From an uncultured bacterium (GTDB lineage: Bacteria; Planctomycetota; Phycisphaerae; Phycisphaerales; SM1A02), in NCBI GenBank assembly GCA_903867275.1, contig CAIPQY010000006.1, positions 1 through 5,465 of the forward strand: DNA of 5,465 bases, given 5' to 3'. The notes under the pieces were generated by a model. That model was not told the origin of the DNA, did no database searches, and was given only the letters and a program-made list of their open reading frames with translations. The position numbers and the translations under genes were made by a program. Below, piece after piece: positions 1 to 4,922 of the stretch. Each line of letters begins with the position of its first letter. The stretch's first letter is position 1.

Positions 1-1434
1 GAGAAGGCCCCGCGTGAGCCCAAGCGCGCAGCGCCGCCCCGTGTGGCATTGCCGGGTGGGGCCAGCCGCCGGCCGCCAGCGAACCCGAACACGATCGATG
101 TTGACCTGAACGAGGTTGTGTCCGGTGTCAGTGAAGAACACGCCGAGGCGCGGCTGCAGCGCATCTGCGATGAGGCACCGAGTCAGGCCTTTGCGGCGCG
201 CGACATTTCGCTGGTGGACATGCGTGGCCAGGTGGTGCATCAGGCAGCATCCCTGGGTGGCGAGGGTGCGGCCGAAGCGCGCGAGAGCGTGCGTCTATTC
301 CGGCTGATCCTGCTGACGGCGCTGCGCACGCGTGCCAGTGACGTGCATGTGGAGTCACGCATGCACAACGCCGCCATACGCCTGCGCGTGGACGGACTGA
401 TGGTGCTGGCCGCCGAGTTTCCGCTGGACCTGATGCGGCGATTGCTCGGCATCATCAAGATCCTGTGCCAGATCGACACCACGCAGAAATCGCAGGTGCA
501 GGATGGTCACTTCAGCGTGTTGATCAAGGGGCGGCGCGTGGACTTTCGCGTGAGTCTGACCCCGGCCATGCATGGCCAGAAGCTGGTGCTGCGCGTGCTG
601 GACACCTCGAATGCGCCCACGCGGCTGCACGAACTGGGGGTGTTGCCGTGGATGTACGAGAAGCTGCGCACGGTGGCGGCGAGGGACAGCGGCATGGTGC
701 TTGCATGCGGCCCCACGGGCAGCGGCAAGACCACGACGCTGTACGCGTGTTTGCGACAGATCGACATCAACACGCGCAACGCGATCACCATCGAGGATCC
801 GGTGGAGTACTACCTGGAAGGTTGCACGCAGATCCCGATCGATCACAAGCAGGGCAACACGTTCGCCAACATCCTGCGCAGCGTGCTTCGGCAGGATCCG
901 GACGTGATCTTCGTGGGCGAGATCCGCGACATCGAGACGGCGCAGGTGGCGATGCAGGCCGCCATGACGGGACATCTGGTGTACAGCACGGTGCACAGCA
1001 AGGACACGATCGGGGCGATCTTCCGGCTGCTTGACCTGGGTGTGGAGTCGTATCTGGTGGCGAATGCGCTGAACCTGATCGTGGCGCAACGACTGTGCCG
1101 CTCGCTGTGCGAACGCTGCCGCCGCGCCACGCGGCCCACCTCGCAGCAGCTGATGCGCATGGGGCGCATGGGCGAGGGCGTGGGCGCCGTGCATGTGCCG
1201 GCGGGCTGCCCGGCTTGCCTGGAGACCGGATACTTCGGGCGCCGTGCGCTGCTGGAATTGCTGGAATTCACGGAGCCGCTTCGCGATGTGGTGCTGAAGC
1301 GACCGACGATCTCCGAGATTCGCGCGGTGCTGCAGCAGGGGCACTTCATCACGCTGCAGCAGTTCGGCTTCCAGCTGGTCGCCAATGGTTCAACCAGCCT
1401 AGACGAGGTTGATCGCGTGGCGGGGGGCGATTGA
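1..1434 (+). CDS. GspE/PilB-family type II secretion / type IV pilus assembly ATPase (5' partial)
   Basis: This is a hexameric cytoplasmic AAA-like ATPase that powers pseudopilus or pilus assembly at the inner membrane. The frame is open to the window edge; the first possible start is GTG at 43. The residues before and just after it are a Pro/Ala/Arg-rich linker, and family members usually exceed 550 aa, so an N-terminal domain probably lies upstream. Numbering from the GTG at 43: N2 domain entry with RASDVHVE (97-104) and RLRVDG (113-118); Walker A GPTGSGKT (223-230); Asp box TIEDPVEY (249-256); Walker B region DVIFVGEIRD (287-296) with catalytic-type E293; His box TGHLVYSTVHSKD (309-321); and a zinc-type cysteine cluster C352/C356/C359 with C389/C392. 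The C-terminus (GSTSLDEVDRV) matches the usual family ending. It abuts the next gene in the same frame. Whether it is GspE, PilB or MshE-like cannot be decided from sequence alone, since no pilin, GspF or GspD neighbour is visible. Family assignment is very firm. Confidence 0.93.
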   Translation, partial: EKAPREPKRAAPPRVALPGGASRRPPANPNTIDVDLNEVVSGVSEEHAEARLQRICDEAPSQAFAARDISLVDMRGQVVHQAASLGGEGAAEARESVRLFRLILLTALRTRASDVHVESRMHNAAIRLRVDGLMVLAAEFPLDLMRRLLGIIKILCQIDTTQKSQVQDGHFSVLIKGRRVDFRVSLTPAMHGQKLVLRVLDTSNAPTRLHELGVLPWMYEKLRTVAARDSGMVLACGPTGSGKTTTLYACLRQIDINTRNAITIEDPVEYYLEGCTQIPIDHKQGNTFANILRSVLRQDPDVIFVGEIRDIETAQVAMQAAMTGHLVYSTVHSKDTIGAIFRLLDLGVESYLVANALNLIVAQRLCRSLCERCRRATRPTSQQLMRMGRMGEGVGAVHVPAGCPACLETGYFGRRALLELLEFTEPLRDVVLKRPTISEIRAVLQQGHFITLQQFGFQLVANGSTSLDEVDRVAGGD

Positions 1435-1914
1435 GTGCGCGAGGCGTTCGAGACCCTTGGGCTGTCCCCTGCATGGAGTTTGCCCGCGCAGAACGTGCGT
1501 GACGCGCAGCGTCGCATGGCGGCGCGATGGCACCCGGATCGCTTCGCCGATGCGGCCGAGCGCGACGCGGCGCAGCAGCGCGTGGCGAAGGCGAACGAGG
1601 CGGCGGCGAAGCTGGTGGATCCGCTTGCGCGAGGTCAGGCGTTGCTCGAACTGTTCGCGCCCGTGCCGCGTCCGAACGACGCGCGCCCGCAGCCGGCGTT
1701 CCTGATGCAGATGATGTCGCTGCGCGAGGCCATCGACGGTGGGGATGTGGGCGTGCAGGATGAACTCGAAGGTTTGCGTGCGCAGGCAGAGGCCGATGCG
1801 GAGCGGCTGTTTGACCGACTGGTTGGTGGGGATTCGTCGGCATGGTCCGAGGCAGGTGAGGCGTTGGGCCGCCTTCGCGCCGTTCGGCGTGCGCGGGAGG
1901 CATTGCAGCAGTGA
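1435..1914 (+). CDS. hscB: HscB-like J-domain co-chaperone (Fe-S cluster assembly)
   Basis: This 159-aa protein (E. coli HscB is 171 aa) has the HscB two-part layout. Residues 1-~65 form a J-domain, with the FETLGL opening, the helix II/III turn WHPDRF carrying the HPD triad at 33-35, and the helix III end NEAAAKLVDPLARGQALLEL (54-73). Residues ~85-157 form the helical C-terminal domain, opening with FLMQMMSLREA (89-99). HscB proteins deliver the IscU scaffold to the Hsp70 HscA and stimulate its ATPase during iron-sulfur cluster transfer. L90, M91 and M94 line up with the IscU-contacting residues of E. coli HscB; the equivalent of its F153 appears to be Ala or Val here. There are no cysteines, so no N-terminal zinc finger. 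GTG directly follows the upstream stop, and a GGGGGG run at 1422-1427 sits 7 nt ahead as a possible weak ribosome site. No iscS, iscU or hscA is visible nearby. A divergent DnaJ-like protein is the alternative, but the C-terminal motif favours HscB. Confidence 0.82.
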   Translation: MREAFETLGLSPAWSLPAQNVRDAQRRMAARWHPDRFADAAERDAAQQRVAKANEAAAKLVDPLARGQALLELFAPVPRPNDARPQPAFLMQMMSLREAIDGGDVGVQDELEGLRAQAEADAERLFDRLVGGDSSAWSEAGEALGRLRAVRRAREALQQ

Positions 1915-3167
1915 GTGTGGCCCTTCTGTGGCTGCTGTGCCTGCTGCTGCTGCCCCTGATCGTGGGTAGCGCGCTGTGCAGTTGCGCCGAGACGACGCTG
2001 TTTGGCCTGACGGGATCGGACCGTGAGTGGTTGGCGCGTGAGCGGCCGGTGCTGTCGCGTCGAGTGGAGCGTCTGCTGGCCGAACCTCGAGCCCTGCTGC
2101 TCACGGTTCTGCTTGGCAACATGACGGTGAACACGCTCTACTTTGTGGTGTCGAGTGGCATCGCGATGCAACTGGAGCATGGCGTGTGGGCTGAATTGGC
2201 GATCGCCGTGGTGACGCTGCTGCTGCTGGTGCTGGTGGGCGAGACCTTGCCGAAACTGGTGGGCAACATCGCCCGTCGCGCGCTGCTGCCGTGGGTGGCG
2301 CCGCCGGTGTCGCTGCTTCACAGTGCGACGGCGCCGATCCGTCACGTGCTGGAGGGCCCGGTGCTGGCGCCGCTGGTGCGTCTGGCCGGACCCGCCGCGG
2401 CGGGCGAAGTGCAGGCACACGAACTGGCCGAATTGCTTGCGCAGAGCCAGCAGCAGGGGGTTCTGGCGGCCGAGGAAGGCGAAGCCATCCGCCGCGTGAC
2501 GCGGCTGGGTGCGCGCCGCGTGAAGGAAGTGATGACGCCTCGCGTGTTTCTGGCGTGGATCCGAACCGACGCCACGCGGCGTGAGATTGCCGCCGAAGCG
2601 CAGCGCACGCGCCGTCGTCGTCTGGTGGTGGCCGAGCCAGATCTGGATTCGGTTTCGGGATTCCTGGATGTGCGCAGCTACCTGCTGGATGCGCGCGGTG
2701 ACCGCACGCCGTTGAAGGACCACATCCAGCCTGCCGGCTTCATCCCGGAACTGGCCACCATTGGACAGCTGCTTGGGTGGTTTGAGCGAAGCGGCCAACG
2801 CGTGGCGGTGGTGGTGGATGAATTCGGCGGCACGGCCGGCATGGTGACCCTGCGCGACGCGGTGGGTGAGATCGGTGGCCGTGAAGCCGATGCGCCGTCC
2901 GAGGCGTGGGTTCGACAGGTTGGGGGCGGATGGACGGCGCCGGGCGACGCGGATCTTGGCGAGGCATTCGAGCGACTCGGTGAGCCGGAACCGGCATCGG
3001 GGGCCGACACGGTTGCCGGCGCCATCATGGAGCGCCTGGATCGCGTTGCGCGCGTGGGTGATGAGGTGCAGTGGGGAGGCTGGCGCGTGCGCGTGCTTGC
3101 CATGTCGGGCACACGCATCGATCGAGTGCAGTGGACGCCGGCTGGCGAAGGGCGGGGTGGCGCGTGA
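1911..3167 (+). CDS. CNNM/CorC-type (DUF21-CBS-CorC_HlyC) membrane transporter
   Basis: This is a 418-aa polytopic membrane protein of the CNNM/CorC family, linked to Mg2+ (or other divalent cation) export and often misnamed 'hemolysin'. Order of parts: DUF21 transmembrane domain, residues 1-~160, with hydrophobic stretches at about 4-22, 61-84 and 93-110 and family signatures SCAETTLFGL (24-33), LLGNMTVN (67-74) and GETLPK (110-115); acidic helical linker ~165-205; CBS pair ~205-320, starting at VMTPR (207-211) and ending in VVVDEFGGTAGMVTLRD (300-316); CorC_HlyC domain ~335-408 with DTVAGAIMERL and RVGDEV. The second CBS keeps the T313/D316 pair typical of nucleotide-binding CBS motifs; the first has no matching acid. 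GTG at 1911 overlaps the previous stop as GTGA; GGGAGG at 1895-1900 lies 10 nt ahead. A second in-frame GTG at 1917 is possible but worse spaced. The next gene encodes a shorter paralogue. Substrate is inferred from the family. Confidence 0.9.
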   Translation: MSVALLWLLCLLLLPLIVGSALCSCAETTLFGLTGSDREWLARERPVLSRRVERLLAEPRALLLTVLLGNMTVNTLYFVVSSGIAMQLEHGVWAELAIAVVTLLLLVLVGETLPKLVGNIARRALLPWVAPPVSLLHSATAPIRHVLEGPVLAPLVRLAGPAAAGEVQAHELAELLAQSQQQGVLAAEEGEAIRRVTRLGARRVKEVMTPRVFLAWIRTDATRREIAAEAQRTRRRRLVVAEPDLDSVSGFLDVRSYLLDARGDRTPLKDHIQPAGFIPELATIGQLLGWFERSGQRVAVVVDEFGGTAGMVTLRDAVGEIGGREADAPSEAWVRQVGGGWTAPGDADLGEAFERLGEPEPASGADTVAGAIMERLDRVARVGDEVQWGGWRVRVLAMSGTRIDRVQWTPAGEGRGGA

Positions 3168-4138
3168 GCGTGGGCGACGCACTTCCGTACCTGCTGTTGC
3201 TGGTCGCGAGCCTGTGCGCTTCGGCCTTTTTCAGTGGCGTGGAGACGGGCGCCTACACGGTGAACCGCCTGCGTCTGGCGATTCGTGCCGAGCGCGGAGA
3301 ACCGCGCGCGCGGCTGCTGCTGGATGAACTGCGGCATCCGAATCGTTGGCTGGCCACGCTGCTGGTGGGCAACACCGCGGCGGGCTACATCCTGTCATCC
3401 GCCATCGCGCACGTGCTGGAAGGGTGGGGGCTTTCCCCGGTGATGGGCATGATCGTGGATGCGATCGTGCTGCTGCCACTGCTCGTGGTGTTCGGCGAAA
3501 CCCTGCCCAAGGAGGCGTTCCGTGTGCACGCCGACAGTTGGACCGTGGCGGTGGCGCCGGTCGCGCGATTGCTGCGCTGGATGCTGACGGTGTGCGGTGC
3601 GGTGCCACTGCTTGTGTGGCTGGGTGACATCGCGGTGCGTCGCTTCCGTCTGGCGCCCTCGGAGGTGGTGGATGCGCGCATGCGCGTGGTGGAGTTGCTG
3701 CGTGAGACTCGGGGCGCCGTGGACGAGCGTCAGGTGGCCATGGCGGGTCGTGTGCTGGAACTTTCGCGTCGCGGCGTGGGCGCGCTGATGACACCATGGA
3801 AACGCGTGGCCAGCCTGGCCGACGACGCGCTGCCGCAGGTGGTGCGCGAGACCTTGCGCACACGACCCCGCGCGAGTTACCCGGTGATCGACATGGATGG
3901 CGCCTGTGTCGGGGTGGTGACATCGATTGATCTGCTCGTGGAGCCCGATGCATCCCCGGCATCGATCGCGCGCAAGCCGGTGCTGGTGCCCGCCGCGCTG
4001 CCGGGCCTGCAGGCGTTGCGGCTGATGCGCGAGGCGGGGGTGTCGATCGCCGTGGTGATCGACGGCCGCGCGCCGATCGGCGTGGTGTCGGTGCGGGATG
4101 TGCTGGAGCCGGTGCTGGGCCGGTTGCCGGGTTGGTGA
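3164..4138 (+). CDS. CNNM (DUF21)-CBS membrane protein lacking the CorC_HlyC domain
   Basis: This 324-aa paralogue of the upstream protein has a DUF21 membrane domain (1-~165) with hydrophobic stretches at about 7-24, 62-84, 92-110 and 127-153. Signatures are FFSGVETGAYTVNRLRLAIR (22-41), TLLVGNTAAGYIL (65-77) and VFGETLPKE (109-117). A CBS pair follows from ALMTPWKRV (207-215) to VVSVRD (307-312). Both CBS motifs keep a T/S plus D pair (T253/D256 and S309/D312), suggesting a nucleotide site. The protein stops ~12 residues after CBS2, so the CorC_HlyC domain of its neighbour is absent; the clean stop and intact signatures argue for a natural short form, not a decayed gene. Start choice: the frame also contains an ATG at 3071, but the 31 residues it adds lie inside the upstream gene and resemble no membrane segment, whereas GTG at 3164 gives the 4-nt GTGA overlap and a protein beginning right at the first hydrophobic helix. 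The G-rich run at 3154-3160 may act as the ribosome site. Role is presumably cation transport, perhaps together with its neighbour. Confidence 0.88.
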   Translation: MSVGDALPYLLLLVASLCASAFFSGVETGAYTVNRLRLAIRAERGEPRARLLLDELRHPNRWLATLLVGNTAAGYILSSAIAHVLEGWGLSPVMGMIVDAIVLLPLLVVFGETLPKEAFRVHADSWTVAVAPVARLLRWMLTVCGAVPLLVWLGDIAVRRFRLAPSEVVDARMRVVELLRETRGAVDERQVAMAGRVLELSRRGVGALMTPWKRVASLADDALPQVVRETLRTRPRASYPVIDMDGACVGVVTSIDLLVEPDASPASIARKPVLVPAALPGLQALRLMREAGVSIAVVIDGRAPIGVVSVRDVLEPVLGRLPGW

Positions 4139-4190
4139 GTTTTCTGTCCAGGCGCCTCACGCAGGCCGGTCTCGGCCCGTAGATGGCTCG

Positions 4191-4196
4191 AAGGAG
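4191..4196 (+). promoter_or_regulatory. Strong Shine-Dalgarno site fixing the start of the small exported protein
   Basis: AAGGAG lies 6 nt before ATG 4203. It selects this ATG over an upstream in-frame ATG at 4098 inside the preceding gene, and the selected start also places a signal peptide at the N-terminus. It is a much stronger site than those of the coupled genes upstream. Confidence 0.8.
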
Positions 4197-4202
4197 CAAC
4201 GC

Positions 4203-4634
4203 ATGAAGCAGGCATGGCAATGGTGCGTGGTGGGGGTTTCGCTCGCGGTGGGTGCGCCAGCCTTGGCAGCAGAGGCCAATCCACGCCGCGCGGCCCTCGA
4301 GCGTTCCACCGAACAGCTGGATGCGCTGGTGCAAAAAGCCCATGATGGCCAGCTGTCGCCGGAGCAGTTGCGTGCCCGACGCCGGCGGCTGGAAGCGCGG
4401 CTGAACCACGAATTGAGCACGCTGCCCGCGGACATGAAGCCCGGCGACATCCGCGAGGTGACCGTTTCAAAGGCTGAGATGAACCAGGCCGTGATCCAGA
4501 GCCAGGAGTTCGAGTTCTTCGGCCCCGAGGACCGCCCGGAGTGGGGGTGGTTTCCGAGCAAGGCGGCCAAGGGCACCGGATCCACGCTGATAGTCGATCC
4601 GGACGGCCGAACCCGCTACAGCCCGTCGCGCTGA
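4203..4634 (+). CDS. Small exported protein of unknown function
   Basis: I do not recognise this 143-aa protein. Residues 1-22 form a plausible Sec signal peptide: K2, a hydrophobic core around 8-18, and a PALA|AEAN junction giving cleavage after A22. There is no lipobox cysteine, so it is probably soluble in the periplasm (or secreted) rather than a lipoprotein. The mature ~121 residues begin with a highly charged, helix-prone segment (~27-75, rich in Arg, Glu, Leu and Gln) that includes GQLSPEQLRARRRRLEARL and could form a coiled coil. A non-helical C-terminal half follows with an aromatic, acidic patch (EFEFFGPEDRPEWGWF, 102-117) and a closing TLIVDPDGRTRYS (128-140) that resembles a beta-strand/turn motif. 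The only cysteine is C8 in the signal peptide, so no disulfides. The gene starts 64 nt after the CNNM gene with its own good ribosome site; I found no clear promoter or terminator in the gap, so it may be the last gene of the same unit or separately expressed. Confidence 0.78.
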   Translation: MKQAWQWCVVGVSLAVGAPALAAEANPRRAALERSTEQLDALVQKAHDGQLSPEQLRARRRRLEARLNHELSTLPADMKPGDIREVTVSKAEMNQAVIQSQEFEFFGPEDRPEWGWFPSKAAKGTGSTLIVDPDGRTRYSPSR

Positions 4635-4654
4635 GGGGCCGGGTTGTCGAAACC

Positions 4655-4666
4655 GCTGGCGCCAGC
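4655..4666. repeat. 12-bp perfect palindrome GCTGGCGCCAGC
   Basis: The two 6-nt halves are exact reverse complements with no spacer. It sits between the stop of the small exported protein and the tRNA-Ile gene, ending 21 nt before the TATACT box. It could be an operator-like site for a dimeric DNA-binding protein or a chance GC-rich palindrome. As RNA it could form only a 4-bp stem with a GCGC loop and has no T-tract, so it is a poor terminator. Confidence 0.3.
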
Positions 4667-4687
4667 AGGGCGGGTGTGGACTTTCGC

Positions 4688-4693
4688 TATACT
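4688..4693 (+). promoter_or_regulatory. Putative -10 box of the tRNA-Ile gene
   Basis: TATACT matches the TATAAT consensus at 5 of 6 positions in an otherwise very GC-rich stretch, and lies 13 nt before the mature tRNA 5' end, consistent with initiation near 4700. No convincing -35 hexamer is visible at 15-18 nt upstream, so this is a half-supported promoter. The local context CGCTATACT recurs as CGCTATCCT ahead of the mdh gene. Confidence 0.45.
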
Positions 4694-4706
4694 GTCGCCC
4701 CCTTGC

Positions 4707-4780
4707 GCGCCAGTAGCTCAGCTGGCTAGAGCACGCCCCTGATAAGGGCGAGGTCGAAGGTTCGAGTCCTTTCTGGCGCA
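4707..4780 (+). tRNA. tRNA-Ile (anticodon GAT)
   Basis: The 74-nt sequence folds as a full cloverleaf. The acceptor stem GCGCCAG pairs exactly with CTGGCGC, with discriminator A at 4780. The D-arm is GCTC/GAGC with an AGCTGGCTA loop. The anticodon stem CGCCC/GGGCG carries loop CTGATAA, giving anticodon GAT at 4741-4743 (reads ATC and ATT). A 5-nt variable loop AGGTC is followed by the T-arm GAAGG/CCTTT with loop TTCGAGT (one G-T pair). Known E. coli tRNA-Ile identity positions are all present: A73, the GAT anticodon, A37, A38, C4-G69, T12-A23 and C29-G41. CCA is not encoded (CTG follows), so the 3' end must be added by CCA nucleotidyltransferase. It stands alone between two protein genes, not in an rRNA spacer. 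Confidence 0.97.
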
Positions 4781-4787
4781 CTGGAAG

Positions 4788-4823
4788 CATGGCCGCCCCT
4801 CACAGGGCGGCCGTGTCGCTTTT
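4788..4823 (+). terminator. Rho-independent terminator after tRNA-Ile
   Basis: The stem GGCCGCCC (4791-4798) pairs perfectly with GGGCGGCC (4805-4812) across a CTCACA loop, and CAT/GTG extends it to 11 bp with one T-G wobble. A modest T-rich tail TCGCTTTT (4816-4823) follows. It begins 8 nt after the mature tRNA end and would separate the tRNA transcript from mdh. Confidence 0.8.
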
Positions 4824-4841
4824 GGGGGTGCCTGCATCCGC

Positions 4842-4868
4842 TTGGCGCATGCCGCGAATCGCTATCCT
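4842..4868 (+). promoter_or_regulatory. Candidate mdh promoter
   Basis: TTGGCG (4842-4847, 4 of 6 to TTGACA) is followed after a short 15-nt spacer by TATCCT (4863-4868, 4 of 6 to TATAAT). It lies between the tRNA terminator and the mdh ribosome site, where a promoter is expected. The TATCCT context (CGCTATCCT) resembles the -10 region of the tRNA. The short spacer keeps confidence low. Confidence 0.35.
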
Positions 4869-4879
4869 CCTTGCCCTTC

Positions 4880-4896
4880 GCGGCCGAGCGGGCCGC
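4880..4896 (+). other. GC-rich hairpin in the mdh leader
   Basis: GCGGCC (4880-4885) and GGCCGC (4891-4896) form a perfect 6-bp stem around a GAGCG loop, 14 nt before the AGGAG ribosome site. No T-tract follows, so it is not a terminator. It could stabilise the 5' end of the mRNA, or be incidental in GC-rich DNA. Confidence 0.35.
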
Positions 4897-4922
4897 ACGA
4901 ACACCCCCTTAGGAGCACTGCC

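Noticed and set aside
355..1344. 329-aa minus-strand open frame opposite the secretion ATPase
   Set aside because: Low-complexity His/Arg/Gln-rich translation with no domain motifs; the + strand carries unambiguous ATPase motifs over the same bases.
3071..3163. Longer start (ATG 3071) for the second CNNM gene
   Set aside because: The extra 31 residues are encoded within the upstream gene's conserved CorC_HlyC segment and look like out-of-frame translation; GTG 3164 gives the GTGA overlap and a normal N-terminus.
1635..3182. 515-aa open frame on the minus strand across the HscB-like gene and most of the first CNNM gene
   Set aside because: Composition is His/Arg/Gln/Ala-rich with no recognisable motif, and it opposes two genes with strong family signatures. 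It is an antisense shadow of GC-rich codon bias.
4164..4177. GGCCG/CGGCC hairpin with GTCT loop before the small exported-protein gene, as a terminator
   Set aside because: Only 5 bp and no T-tract, so it does not support a transcript end between the CNNM gene and the exported-protein gene.
3231..4409. 392-aa minus-strand open frame
   Set aside because: Pro/Arg/Ala-rich shadow running over both the second CNNM gene and the start of the exported-protein gene; no motif, and no ribosome site sought or evident.
4707..4823. tRNA gene as a possible integration (att) site for a mobile element
   Set aside because: No integrase, no repeat of the tRNA 3' end in the window, and a housekeeping gene follows directly after a normal terminator.
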